Part shown: piece by piece, positions 1 to 7,849 of the stretch | How positions within the stretch are numbered: position 1 is the first letter of the stretch | Layout of the letters: each line of letters opens with the position of its first letter | Assembly: GCA_002389295.1 (NCBI GenBank) | Contig: DGOE01000155.1 | Span: 1 to 14,828, forward strand | DNA from: Flavobacteriales bacterium UBA4474 | Lineage (GTDB): Bacteria; Bacteroidota; Bacteroidia; Flavobacteriales_D; Sanyastnellaceae | Reading direction: 5' to 3' | DNA length: 14,828 nt | Made by a program: the position numbers and the translations under genes | The notes under the pieces: model-generated | Database searches by the model: none | Told to the model about the DNA's origin: nothing | Seen by the model: the letters and a program-made list of their open reading frames with translations, nothing else

Positions 1-492
1 ATCGCTGGTGGAGTACCCTCGGATCACTTCCACCAATTTCATGATGGGCACAGGGTTCATGAAATGCATGCCGATCACCTTGTCCGGCCGTTGGGTCGCT
101 GCGGCAATGCGCGTGATGGAAATACTGGATGTATTGGTCGCCAAGATGGCGTCCTGCGGAGCGGCAGCATCGATTTGCTCAAAAATCTTGAGCTTCAAAT
201 CCAAGCGTTCCGTGGCTGCTTCCACCACGAGCTGGGCATCGGCCACAGCACCGTGCATCTCCGTGGATGTCGTCAAGCGGGACAGGGTGGCGGTTTTGTC
301 TTCTGCCGAGATCCGCTCCTTGGCCACCAGCCGGTCAAGGTTGCGGTCAATGGTCGCCAAGGCCTTTTCGAGGGAGGCGGCATTGACATCTACAAGCGCC
401 ACGTCATGTCCTGATTGCGCAAAAACGTGGGCAATGCCATTGCCCATGGTGCCGGCTCCAATGACGGCCACCTTCATGCCCGTCCGGTTCAT
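1..492 (-). CDS. 3-hydroxyacyl-CoA dehydrogenase, N-terminal part (runs off left edge)
   Basis: NAD-dependent oxidation of 3-hydroxyacyl-CoA (or 3-hydroxybutyryl-CoA) to the 3-keto form, a cytoplasmic step of beta-oxidation or butyrate-type metabolism. Only the first 164 codons are present; the rest, including the C-terminal dimerisation domain, lies left of base 1. The N-terminus is a Rossmann fold with the dinucleotide loop GAGTMG at residues 12-17. NTSSIS follows, and then GMHFMNPVP, whose His143 is the expected catalytic histidine, with the paired glutamate just after it in KLVEVI. I chose ATG at 492 because it overlaps the stop of the upstream DUF5606 gene as ATGA, a usual coupling arrangement. 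ATG at 477, five codons later, would start right at the Rossmann strand (MKVAVIGAG) and is equally plausible. Whether the preferred substrate is short or long chain cannot be told from this half. Confidence 0.9.
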   Translation of the reverse strand, partial: MNRTGMKVAVIGAGTMGNGIAHVFAQSGHDVALVDVNAASLEKALATIDRNLDRLVAKERISAEDKTATLSRLTTSTEMHGAVADAQLVVEAATERLDLKLKIFEQIDAAAPQDAILATNTSSISITRIAAATQRPDKVIGMHFMNPVPIMKLVEVIRGYSTSD

Positions 493-1010
493 TCTGCCGC
501 TCCGCTTTTGTCGTCGGCCTCGGAAGCCTTCTCCTCTGCGCCCACCTCTTCCGCGGCTGCTTCCGCCGGGGCATCGGTATCGGCCGCTTCACCGTCAGCC
601 TCGGTCTCCGGGGCTTCCTCGGCATCTGCAAAGGGCAACAGCGACAGGCTGTTCAGCTGATTGTACCACGTGCACAGCTTCTTCAAGTCGCTGTGGTACA
701 CCCGCTCCTGATCCAAATCGGTCACCACCTCGGTCACAAATGCACGCAGCGCATCATGCGGCTCCTTGGCACCCGGTGCCTCCCCTCCTTTGAGGTGGGC
801 GTGAATGTCATTGAGCACACCGGCCAAGGGCAAATCCTCATCGTAAGTGAAGATGCTGATGTCCTCGAAACTCGACACCCTTGCTGAAGCCGGCACAGCC
901 GTGCGCTTCTTCTCTTCTAAGCTCTCTACCACAATGGCGCGCTGGGTTGTATTCAGCACTTTGTAAAGCCCCGGTTTTCCGGAAATGGCCAGGATGTCCT
1001 TCGGTTCCAT
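489..1010 (-). CDS. DUF5606 family protein with acidic Ala/Glu-rich tail
   Basis: A 173-residue protein of a conserved Bacteroidota family without established function. The diagnostic N-terminus is MEPKDILAISGKPGLYK, followed by VVESLEEKKR and SFEDISIFTYDEDLPL, the typical DUF5606 pattern. The folded part covers roughly residues 1-128. From about 129 the chain turns into a low-complexity tail rich in Ala, Glu and Asp, probably disordered. There is no signal peptide or membrane segment, so it should be cytoplasmic. The reading frame extends upstream to 1058, but family similarity begins at the ATG at 1010, so the shorter start is used. Its stop overlaps the start of the hydroxyacyl-CoA dehydrogenase by four bases, which suggests co-transcription and translational coupling. 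I do not assign a function. Confidence 0.85.
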   Translation of the reverse strand: MEPKDILAISGKPGLYKVLNTTQRAIVVESLEEKKRTAVPASARVSSFEDISIFTYDEDLPLAGVLNDIHAHLKGGEAPGAKEPHDALRAFVTEVVTDLDQERVYHSDLKKLCTWYNQLNSLSLLPFADAEEAPETEADGEAADTDAPAEAAAEEVGAEEKASEADDKSGAAE

Positions 1011-1113
1011 CCTGCAAAGTACCGCCGTTCGCGCATTCAGCCCACCATGCCGCCGCATTCAGGGTGCACGGCTTTCCAACATTCCCCCGCCTGTATTCCA
1101 CAAATGGCCCACC

Positions 1114-1611
1114 TCACTCCTCGGCCGGCAAGGGCCAATACCGCACTTGCCTCCGCTCGCCCGATGGCATCCTCTGCCAAACCGCAGTATGCAACCCATT
1201 GGAAATCATAAGCCAACGTGCAGAAACCGCCAAATCATAGCGGGCGACCTGGTCGGCTACCCGCGCACCCAAAGCCACGTTGGGCGCCTTGACTTCGACA
1301 GCCAATGCCACTTTTCCATCGCGGTCAAATGCGGCGATGTCAATCCGGCCGTCCACCTGACCAAAGCGCACCGGGTGCTCCAACACCATGCGGCCCAAGC
1401 GCCAACCTGACGACACCAACGCCGCCACAACGTGCTGGCGCACCCACTCCTCGGGCTCGAGGGCCACCCACTTCCGGCGCACCGCACACCGCAACTGCCA
1501 TCCGGCGTCTACACACCTGATGTCCACGCACGGGTCCTCAAACACCAAGGACGGCCAATGCAATCTCGGGTCTTCTGTTTCTCGTCGGTGGGTCACACTG
1601 CTAAAGTGCAA
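1114..1611 (-). CDS. Stand-alone type I restriction enzyme R N-terminal (HsdR_N-type) domain protein
   Basis: A small protein of up to 165 residues built almost entirely from the nuclease-like N-terminal domain of HsdR, without the helicase motor. The motif KWVALEPEEWVRQH at about residues 47-60 is characteristic of the Bacteroidota version. The PD-(D/E)XK core is visible as Asp91 in GRIDIAAF and Glu106-x-Lys108 in VEVKAP, followed by a Q-x3-Y element at 121-125. The catalytic acids and lysine are therefore kept. No hsdM, hsdS or motor gene lies nearby, and this type is found as a lone chromosomal gene across the phylum; its role is not known to me. The start is uncertain: TTG at 1611 has a GGAAGGA stretch just upstream, while GTG at 1596 and TTG at 1563 are alternatives and no in-frame ATG is available. 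It is divergent from the acyl-CoA synthetase gene, with 42 bases between them. Confidence 0.8.
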   Translation of the reverse strand: MHFSSVTHRRETEDPRLHWPSLVFEDPCVDIRCVDAGWQLRCAVRRKWVALEPEEWVRQHVVAALVSSGWRLGRMVLEHPVRFGQVDGRIDIAAFDRDGKVALAVEVKAPNVALGARVADQVARYDLAVSARWLMISNGLHTAVWQRMPSGERRQVRYWPLPAEE

Positions 1612-1622
1612 ATTCCTTCCAC

Positions 1623-1630
1623 TACATTGG
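1623..1630 (+). promoter_or_regulatory. Possible -7 element for the acyl-CoA synthetase run
   Basis: TACATTGG resembles the Bacteroidota -7 consensus TAnnTTTG with one mismatch and lies 24 bases before the ATG at 1654. No convincing TTG is seen at the expected -33 position, so this is only a candidate. The 42-base divergent spacer is the only plausible place for a promoter directly in front of the six-gene run. Confidence 0.25.
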
Positions 1631-1653
1631 GGCGTCTGAATTCCCTTATCAAC

Positions 1654-3438
1654 ATGGACAAGCCCACACGGTTATTCGATTTCCCCCGATACCAACTCGC
1701 CAACGGCCCACTTGAGGTCATGATGACCATGCCCAATGGCGGCAACCCCATCACCTACTCTACGCAGCAATTCGTAGATGAAATGGACCGGGTGAGCCTC
1801 GGACTCATCAGCATGGGCCTTGAGCCCGGTGACCGGGTGGCCCTGATTTCACACAACAACCGGTGTGAGTGGAACCTCATGGACCACGGCACATTGCAGG
1901 CCGGAGGCATCGATGTGCCCATCTACCCCACCATGACGCCAGAGGACTATGTCTATATCCTCAACCACAGCGAGGCGAAGTACTGTTTTGTCTCCAATGC
2001 AGAGCTCTTCGAAAAAGTAAACTCCGTCAAGGACCAAGTGTCCTCGCTCGAGGCTGTTTTTTCCTTTGAAAACGTCCCCGGGGCCCGCAATTGGTCAGAG
2101 GTAGTCGAAGCCGGACGGCAAGCGGGAGACGATGTCAAAGCCACCCTCGAACAAAGACGCAACGCAGTCTCGCCCACTGAGATGGCGACCATCATTTACA
2201 CCTCTGGTACCACAGGAAGGCCCAAAGGCGTGATGCTCAGCCACCAAAACGTCACCCAAAACACGCTCGTGGCCATCCCCCGGATGCCGGCACGCGATCC
2301 CGGAGCGGAATACCGCGTCCTCAGCTTCCTGCCCTGCTGCCACATATTCGAGCGGATGCTCCACTACCTGTACATCAGCGAAGGGGCCATGATCCACTTC
2401 GGTGAGAGCCTGGAGACCGTGAAGGAGGACCTCGCCGCCGCACAGCCCCACATGTTTACCGCCGTACCGCGTCTCCTCGAGAAGTTCTACGACGGCATCG
2501 TCGCCAAGGGCCGCGCCGCAGGAGGGGTCAAGAGTGCCATCTTCAATTGGGCCGTCAACATTGCACTGCAATGGGAGCCCGACGGACAAAACGGCGCCTT
2601 CTACGAATGGAAACTCGGCATCGCCCGCAAGCTGGTCTTTGACAAGGTCAAGGAAGCTTTGGGCCTCACCCAAATCATGGCCGTGGCTTCGGGATCTGCC
2701 GCATTGGCACCCCGCCTCACCCGGTTCTTTAACGGTGCTGACATCAGCATTTATGAAGGCTATGGCCTGACAGAGACTTCGCCGGTTGTATCGGTCAACT
2801 CCCTCAACGGGTCGGGCCTGTTGCGGGTCGGGACCGTGGGCAAACTGGTGGCAAACACCGAGGTCAACATCGCCGAAGATGGCGAGATCATGGTCAAGGG
2901 CCCCCAGGTCATGATGGGCTACTACCGCGATGAAGAAAAGACCAACGAGGTGCTCAAGGACGGCTGGTTCCACACTGGGGACATCGGCGTCATCGAGGAT
3001 GGATTCTTGCGCATCACGGACCGCAAGAAAGAGATGTTCAAGACCTCTGGCGGCAAATACGTGGCCCCGCAATTGCTGGAAAATGCCATCAAAGCTTCCC
3101 GCTTTGTGGAGCAGGTCATGGTGATCGGCGAAAGCCGAAAGCACCCGGCCGCCTTGGTCGTGCCGGACATGGCATACTTGGAAGAATGGTGCAAGCGCCA
3201 CGACCGCGTGTGTCCAGCCATGGCAGACGTGCCCAAGGATGAGGAGATTTGCCACCGCATCATGCAAGACATCGAAGGGCTGGTGGCCTCCTTTGCCTCT
3301 TGGGAGAGGATCAAGAAAATTGAAGTGCTGCCCGAAGCCTTCACCATCGACGGTGGCGAACTCACCCCCACCTTGAAGCTGAAGCGCAAGCCCATTCTTG
3401 CCAAATACGGCGACCTCATCGAGGGCATCTACACCTGA
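1654..3438 (+). CDS. Long-chain-fatty-acid--CoA ligase (AMP-forming, FadD15-like)
   Basis: Activates long-chain fatty acids to acyl-CoA via an acyl-adenylate, using ATP and CoA; probably cytoplasmic or loosely membrane-associated. The 594-residue chain carries all core motifs of the adenylate-forming superfamily. These are the phosphate loop YTSGTTGRPKG at residues 182-192, GYGLTETSP at about 369-377, GWFHTGD at 437-443, the hinge region DRKKE at 456-460, and the C-terminal lysine motif LTPTLKLKRK at 570-579, where Lys575 is the likely adenylation lysine. The N-terminus (TRLFDFPRYQLANGPL, then RCEWNLMDHG and VPIYPTMTPEDYVYILNHSEAKYCFVSN) matches the long-form bacterial synthetases common in Bacteroidota. 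The frame is open back to 1432, but that part overlaps the divergent HsdR_N gene and has no family similarity, so ATG at 1654 is used. The next gene follows after two bases. Confidence 0.95.
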   Translation: MDKPTRLFDFPRYQLANGPLEVMMTMPNGGNPITYSTQQFVDEMDRVSLGLISMGLEPGDRVALISHNNRCEWNLMDHGTLQAGGIDVPIYPTMTPEDYVYILNHSEAKYCFVSNAELFEKVNSVKDQVSSLEAVFSFENVPGARNWSEVVEAGRQAGDDVKATLEQRRNAVSPTEMATIIYTSGTTGRPKGVMLSHQNVTQNTLVAIPRMPARDPGAEYRVLSFLPCCHIFERMLHYLYISEGAMIHFGESLETVKEDLAAAQPHMFTAVPRLLEKFYDGIVAKGRAAGGVKSAIFNWAVNIALQWEPDGQNGAFYEWKLGIARKLVFDKVKEALGLTQIMAVASGSAALAPRLTRFFNGADISIYEGYGLTETSPVVSVNSLNGSGLLRVGTVGKLVANTEVNIAEDGEIMVKGPQVMMGYYRDEEKTNEVLKDGWFHTGDIGVIEDGFLRITDRKKEMFKTSGGKYVAPQLLENAIKASRFVEQVMVIGESRKHPAALVVPDMAYLEEWCKRHDRVCPAMADVPKDEEICHRIMQDIEGLVASFASWERIKKIEVLPEAFTIDGGELTPTLKLKRKPILAKYGDLIEGIYT

Positions 3439-3440
3439 CA

Positions 3441-4031
3441 GTGACAGACACCCTGCAGGCTTGGGATGAAGCACTGCTGCTGTGGCTCAATGGCACCCCT
3501 GAGGCCTTGGCTTCAGTGGCTTGGGCATTGACCCAGCCTTGGTGCTCCATTCCCGTCTACCTCTTCATCATTTGGAAGTTGTTTCGGCACGTTCCCTGGC
3601 GCACAGGTGTGCTGCGCCTATGTGCCGTCCTGTTGACCTTTGCGGGGACAGATGCCGTCAGCAGCCGGTTGCTCAAACCGGGATTTGAACGGCTCCGGCC
3701 CAGCCACGAGCCTGCGCTCAAAGACCAGCTGACGTTGCACCGTTTTCCAGATGGTACGCTGTACCGAGGCGGGCGGTTTGGATTCGTGTCTTCACATGCG
3801 GCCAACACCTTCGGACTGGCCGCCATGGCATGGCTCATTTTGGGGGCTCCGGGCCTCCGCTGGCTGTGGGTCTGGGCCGCCGCAGTGAGCTGGACCCGCG
3901 TTTATTTAGGGGTACATTATACGGGTGACATCGTGTTTGGCGCTATTTTCGGCACTGCATTGGCCACGGCGGTGTTCACCTTGGCAACACGCCTCAAGGC
4001 CCCCTTGAACCCCCATACCGGCCCGCCGTGA
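3441..4031 (+). CDS. PAP2-superfamily membrane phosphatase
   Basis: A 196-residue integral membrane phosphatase of the type 2 phosphatidic acid phosphatase superfamily. Members dephosphorylate lipid phosphates or diphosphates such as undecaprenyl diphosphate, phosphatidic acid or lipid A at the outer face of the inner membrane. The three catalytic motifs are present. K-x6-RP is KPGFERLRP (Lys79, Arg86). The second motif is FVSSHA with His119, Ser-Ser replacing the usual Pro-Ser-Gly. The third is TRVYLGVHYTGD with Arg153, nucleophilic His159 and Asp163. Hydrophobic segments lie at about residues 20-47, 55-72, 123-148 and 163-183. The start is GTG at 3441, two bases after the preceding stop; its stop overlaps the GTG of the next gene. 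The substrate cannot be deduced, but the acyl-CoA synthetase next door makes a lipid substrate reasonable. Confidence 0.9.
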   Translation: MTDTLQAWDEALLLWLNGTPEALASVAWALTQPWCSIPVYLFIIWKLFRHVPWRTGVLRLCAVLLTFAGTDAVSSRLLKPGFERLRPSHEPALKDQLTLHRFPDGTLYRGGRFGFVSSHAANTFGLAAMAWLILGAPGLRWLWVWAAAVSWTRVYLGVHYTGDIVFGAIFGTALATAVFTLATRLKAPLNPHTGPP

Positions 4032-4408
4032 ATCCGCTTGCTCCCCTCCTCCTTTTTGCCGTCTTCATCGGCGGTGGCCTGGGCTCGGTCAGCCGGTACC
4101 TTTTTGGGGTCTGGCTCAACGGAAAGACCCTTTTGCCCTGGGGCACCCTGCTGGCCAACATTGCGGCCACCGCTCTGCTCGCCTGGGCCGTGACGCGGTG
4201 CGCCGAAAAGTGGCCTGATCACCTCGCCATGCAGGCGGGATTGGCCATCGGGTTTTGCGGAGGCTTCAGCACCTTCAGCACCTTCAGTGCCGACACACAC
4301 CGGCTGATGGCCCAAGGTCAATGGGCCTGGGCGCTGGCCAATGTGACCATCAGCGTCATCGGATGCATCGCCGTATTTGCCATCATCAGCGGGTATTTGA
4401 GGCGTTAA
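4028..4408 (+). CDS. crcB: Fluoride channel Fluc/CrcB
   Basis: A 126-residue inner-membrane protein that forms the dual-topology dimeric fluoride channel, letting F- leave the cell. Family signatures are GGGLGSVSRY at residues 15-24, the GTLLANIAAT element with Asn44, and GFCGGFSTFSTFS at 75-87, which contains the central sodium-site glycines and the phenylalanine/serine/threonine ladder lining the pore. Four hydrophobic segments are visible, and the length matches the family (about 120-130 residues). Translation starts at GTG, overlapping the preceding stop by four bases (GTGA), so it is very likely coupled to the PAP2 gene. I see no fluoride riboswitch upstream: the gene is embedded inside the run with no leader. 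Expression should therefore follow the operon and not fluoride through a local riboswitch. Confidence 0.95.
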   Translation: MNPLAPLLLFAVFIGGGLGSVSRYLFGVWLNGKTLLPWGTLLANIAATALLAWAVTRCAEKWPDHLAMQAGLAIGFCGGFSTFSTFSADTHRLMAQGQWAWALANVTISVIGCIAVFAIISGYLRR

Positions 4409-4434
4409 ATTCACGGCTGATTCCAAGCGAGCCC

Positions 4435-6126
4435 ATGCCCCACCACAAGTCCCCTTTCTCCTTCCCCAAGTTGATGACTGCATGGCTGGTGTGTTGCGGA
4501 CTCTCTGCATGCCAGGCCCAGCGCAACAGCCCAACAAACAATGAGGTGGGGCCACCCAAGCTCGTCCTCGCCCTGACGGTGGATCAAATGCGCGCAGATT
4601 ACCTGCAACGCTATGCCGCCGGATTTGGAGAAGACGGGTTCAACCGCTTCTTCGACAGCGGATTTGCAGCAATGGATCACCACTTCAGCTACGCGCCTAC
4701 TTACACGGGTCCTGGACATGCGAGCATCGCCACGGGCACCACGCCTGCCGTGCACGGCATCATCAGCAACAACTGGTATTCCCGCACTGAAGGCCGCGTG
4801 GTCTATTGTGCAGAAGACTTTTCGGTGGAGCCCATGGGCATGCCCGGCCTGGATCCGGGCGACAAGGGGCGCATGTCGCCGGTGCGCATGGGGTCGAGCA
4901 CCTGGGCGGACGAGTTCAAATTGCACTTTTCGGGCCGAGCGGGCGATGTGCCCAAGGTGATTGGAGCGAGCATGAAGGACCGCGGAGCCATCCTTCCGGC
5001 GGGGCATGCCGCCGATGCCGCCTACTGGGTGGTCGGAGGACAATTCATCTCGAGTGCACACTACATGACGGCACTGCCCGATTGGGTGCGCCAATTCAAT
5101 GACTCGGAGGCCCTCGAGCGGCTGCTCGACCAGGGGTGGAACCTGCGCGATGCACCCGACACATATCGAGGCAGCACAGCAGACAACACCCCCTTCGAAG
5201 GCAAGTGGACAGGGCTGGACCGCCCCACCTTTCCCTACGACTTGGCCGCACTGGCCGAAGCCAATGGTGGCCAGGACATCATCAAAGGCACCCCCCAAGG
5301 CAACACCTTGCTGGTGGATTTCGCGCTCGCCGCCATAGCAGCTGAAGGCCTCGGTCAAGACGCCACACCCGACGTACTGGCGCTATCGTTTAGCAGCACA
5401 GACTACGTGGGGCACAAGTTTGGCGCCCACGCCATGGAAACCGAGGATACCTATCGGCGCCTCGACGACGACCTCGCGCGGCTCTTCAGCGCCCTCGACG
5501 CCCGTGTGGGCAAGGGGCAATGGACGGCCTTTTTGACAGCCGACCATGGTGCCGTGACCGTTCCGAGCATGGAGCGGCAGCGCGGACTACCAGTGGGCTA
5601 TTGGAATCCCGAACCCATGAAAGCCCGATTGGACACCGCCTTGCAAGAGCGCTATGGCCGCAGCGACCTGGTGCTGAAGTACGACAACGACCAGTTCTTT
5701 CTGGACCGCAGCGTCCTGCGCAATGCCCGCCTCGACGCCGATGAGGTGGCCCGGTTTATAGCCGGCATCGCAGAAAGTGCGCCAGAAGTCCAACGGACCC
5801 TGACCGCAGCAGACCTCCGGGTCGGCGCCTTTTCGGAAGGGGCTGAGGCCAATGTGATGCGCGGATGGAACGCCAAAATGTCGGGCGATGTGGTCGTCAT
5901 GCTCAAACCCGGCTTCCTCGAGTACGGCCTGACAGGGACCAGCCACGGCAGCCCGTATGCTTACGACACCCACGTGCCCTTCCTCATCATGGGGCCTGGC
6001 ATCCCCCAAGGCCGATCCTACAAGCGGTCAGAAATCCGCGACATCGCCCCCACCCTTTCGGCCCTCCTCGGGTTTCCCAGAACCAGCGGCTGCACTGGCA
6101 AGCCCATCGGGGCATTATTTGACTGA
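4435..6126 (+). CDS. pafA: PafA-like alkaline phosphatase, lipoprotein (type I phosphodiesterase/nucleotide pyrophosphatase superfamily)
   Basis: A 563-residue exported zinc phosphatase that should release phosphate from phosphomonoesters. The N-terminus has a lipobox, LSAC, with Cys26 as the likely lipidation site, so it is probably a lipoprotein. Zinc ligands and the nucleophile line up in order: Asp50 (VDQM), Thr91 (TYTGPGHAS), Asp323 and His327 (DYVGH), Asp370-His371 (TADHGAV) and His504 (TSHGSP). Spacings between them equal those I recall for Elizabethkingia PafA (D38, T79, D305, H309, D352, H353, H486). The monoesterase-specific residues are also kept: Asn112 in ISNNWY and the pair Lys181-x-Arg183 in SMKDRGA. 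This favours phosphomonoesterase over phosphodiesterase activity. The frame is open upstream into crcB, but the ATG at 4435 gives the signal peptide. The M61 peptidase gene starts two bases after its stop. Confidence 0.92.
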   Translation: MPHHKSPFSFPKLMTAWLVCCGLSACQAQRNSPTNNEVGPPKLVLALTVDQMRADYLQRYAAGFGEDGFNRFFDSGFAAMDHHFSYAPTYTGPGHASIATGTTPAVHGIISNNWYSRTEGRVVYCAEDFSVEPMGMPGLDPGDKGRMSPVRMGSSTWADEFKLHFSGRAGDVPKVIGASMKDRGAILPAGHAADAAYWVVGGQFISSAHYMTALPDWVRQFNDSEALERLLDQGWNLRDAPDTYRGSTADNTPFEGKWTGLDRPTFPYDLAALAEANGGQDIIKGTPQGNTLLVDFALAAIAAEGLGQDATPDVLALSFSSTDYVGHKFGAHAMETEDTYRRLDDDLARLFSALDARVGKGQWTAFLTADHGAVTVPSMERQRGLPVGYWNPEPMKARLDTALQERYGRSDLVLKYDNDQFFLDRSVLRNARLDADEVARFIAGIAESAPEVQRTLTAADLRVGAFSEGAEANVMRGWNAKMSGDVVVMLKPGFLEYGLTGTSHGSPYAYDTHVPFLIMGPGIPQGRSYKRSEIRDIAPTLSALLGFPRTSGCTGKPIGALFD

Positions 6127-6128
6127 CC

Positions 6129-7814
6129 ATGGGCATCACCCACCGCATTGAACGGGCCAGCCGGCACGAGCTCACCATCACCGCCCAATTCCCTGCAGGC
6201 ACAGACCACCTCTGCCTGCCCGTATGGCGACCCGGGCGTTATGAACGCGGCGACTTCGCCCGCCTCGTGAGGGGCATGGAACAATGGGATGGCCGCCATT
6301 GGCAACCGCTGCAAAAAACAGCACTGCACCAATGGCAATGCCTCCCGGCAGCCGATACCGCCACTGAGGGGGCCGCCGAAGTGCAGGTGCGCTACCAATT
6401 CACTGCAGCCAAACTCGACGCCGGCAGCACCTGGACCGACGACACCCTCCTTTATGTGAACCCTGTCAACTGTCTGCTCTACCACCCGGAGTGGCCCGAT
6501 ACACCGGTCACCGTTCACTTGCCGGACATCCCAAACGATTGGAACATCGCCACGGGTCTGCTCTCCAGCCATGCGCCCAACGGCCGGCAGCTCCACGCCC
6601 AAGGCACGCAACACCTCATGGACAGCCCCTGGATTGCCGCCCCAGCAGGCGACCTGTGGCACGCACAGTACACCGCTGGGGAACACACCTTTCACATCCA
6701 TGTGTGGGGCCAACGCCACTTTGATGAAGCCGCATTTACAGAGGCACACCGCAAATTCACCGAGTGCCAGTTGGCCGCCTTTGGTTGGCTCCCCGTTCCC
6801 GAATACCACTTCCTCTACCTCTTCCCGGATTTCCAGGCCCGACACGGCGTAGAGCACGAAGCCTCCACCGTCATCGCATGGGGACCGGCAGATGAATTGA
6901 CCCATGCGGGCGGCACCCCATCGCCCGGCTATGAAGAGGTCATCGACATCGCCAGCCACGAATTGGTCCACACCTGGAACGTCAAATGGCTCCGCCCCGC
7001 AGAGTGGATGCCCTATGATTTCTCAGGGGCATCGCCCAGCCGTATGGGATACATCGCCGAAGGGGTGACCACCTACCTCGGCGACCTATTTCTCCTCGAA
7101 GCCGGCGTGATCGAGATGGAAGGCTGGCTCCGGCGCTTCGAAAAATTGCTGACCCGCCATTTGTGGAACCCGGGACGGCTGCAGACTTCCGTGGCCGACA
7201 GCGGCTTTGACACCTGGCTCGATGGGTATGGCCTCGGGGTACCCCACCGCCGCGGCAACATCTATGTCGAGGGCGCCGTCCTGTCCTTTTTGTGTGATGT
7301 GACGCTCAACCGCTCAGGCGGCGGCTGGCTGATCGACGCCTTGTCGGAATTGGCCGGGCCCGATGGCGAGCGCGGCCTCACCGAGGAGACCTGGTGGGCC
7401 ACACTCAGTCGGCGCGCCAGCATACGCGGACCCGAGGGGGCTGCAGAAATCGCCGAATTGCGCCAAGCCTACTGCAATGGCACCGGGGATACATGGCCTG
7501 ACCTGGTCGACGCACTGTTGCATCAAGGAATCCAAGCTTCACTCCAACCCCATGACGACCCAATGGCCCGCTGCGGTGCCCTGTGCGGAACCGGTCGCGA
7601 AGGCCGCAAAGAAGTCAAGGTGTGTTGGCCAGACAGTCCAGCCTGGAACCTGGGGCTGCGAAGAGGCGATGTTGTGCAATCCCAGCGGGAGGAAGGAAAC
7701 CAACTCTTCATCTCGTCGCTGCGCGACACGGTTCACCCCCACGAGCACCAGCTTACAATACCCTCAGAACCAGGCCACTTCGCACGTCCCAACTTGGTCA
7801 GTTTGCCGGGGTGA
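6129..7814 (+). CDS. M61-family metallopeptidase with C-terminal PDZ domain
   Basis: A 561-residue zinc aminopeptidase of the M61 (glycyl aminopeptidase) family. The N-terminal beta-rich domain (about 1-165) precedes the catalytic gluzincin domain. The active site shows HELVHTWNVKWLRP with zinc ligands His277 and His281 and catalytic Glu278. The third ligand is Glu311 in YIAEGVTTYLGD. The family motif HGVEHEAST, at about residues 239-247, lies upstream of it. The C-terminus (about 490-545) looks like a PDZ domain, with DSPAWNLGLRRGDVV as the carboxylate-loop and helix region. No signal peptide is visible at MGITHRIERASRHELTI, so the protein is probably cytoplasmic. The overall length is slightly short for the family, and the end of the PDZ domain seems abbreviated. 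It begins two bases after the phosphatase stop and is likely co-transcribed with it. The peptide substrate is unknown. Confidence 0.9.
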   Translation: MGITHRIERASRHELTITAQFPAGTDHLCLPVWRPGRYERGDFARLVRGMEQWDGRHWQPLQKTALHQWQCLPAADTATEGAAEVQVRYQFTAAKLDAGSTWTDDTLLYVNPVNCLLYHPEWPDTPVTVHLPDIPNDWNIATGLLSSHAPNGRQLHAQGTQHLMDSPWIAAPAGDLWHAQYTAGEHTFHIHVWGQRHFDEAAFTEAHRKFTECQLAAFGWLPVPEYHFLYLFPDFQARHGVEHEASTVIAWGPADELTHAGGTPSPGYEEVIDIASHELVHTWNVKWLRPAEWMPYDFSGASPSRMGYIAEGVTTYLGDLFLLEAGVIEMEGWLRRFEKLLTRHLWNPGRLQTSVADSGFDTWLDGYGLGVPHRRGNIYVEGAVLSFLCDVTLNRSGGGWLIDALSELAGPDGERGLTEETWWATLSRRASIRGPEGAAEIAELRQAYCNGTGDTWPDLVDALLHQGIQASLQPHDDPMARCGALCGTGREGRKEVKVCWPDSPAWNLGLRRGDVVQSQREEGNQLFISSLRDTVHPHEHQLTIPSEPGHFARPNLVSLPG

Positions 7815-7849
7815 GCCATATTGGCGTGCATTCAAACGTCAAGCCCCAC

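Noticed and set aside
1011..1113. Promoter in front of the DUF5606 gene (TACTTTG close to its ATG)
   Set aside because: The match lacks one spacer base, sits too near the start codon for a normal leader, and has no clear -33 partner.
1114..1611. Part of a restriction-modification or defence island
   Set aside because: Neighbours are metabolic and DUF5606 genes, with no methylase, specificity or motor gene; this single-domain type is a common lone gene in Bacteroidota.
2095..3474. A 459-codon minus-strand open frame
   Set aside because: It lies entirely opposite the acyl-CoA synthetase gene, whose motifs are complete. The antisense protein has no recognisable family features; long antisense frames are expected at this GC content and codon bias.
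4000..4030. Fluoride riboswitch before crcB
   Set aside because: The upstream sequence is the coding end of the PAP2 gene, overlapping the crcB start, with no room for the aptamer.
4411..6971. Minus-strand open frames of 315 and 317 codons
   Set aside because: They are opposite the phosphatase and M61 genes, both of which keep their full sets of active-site residues; no independent support for coding.
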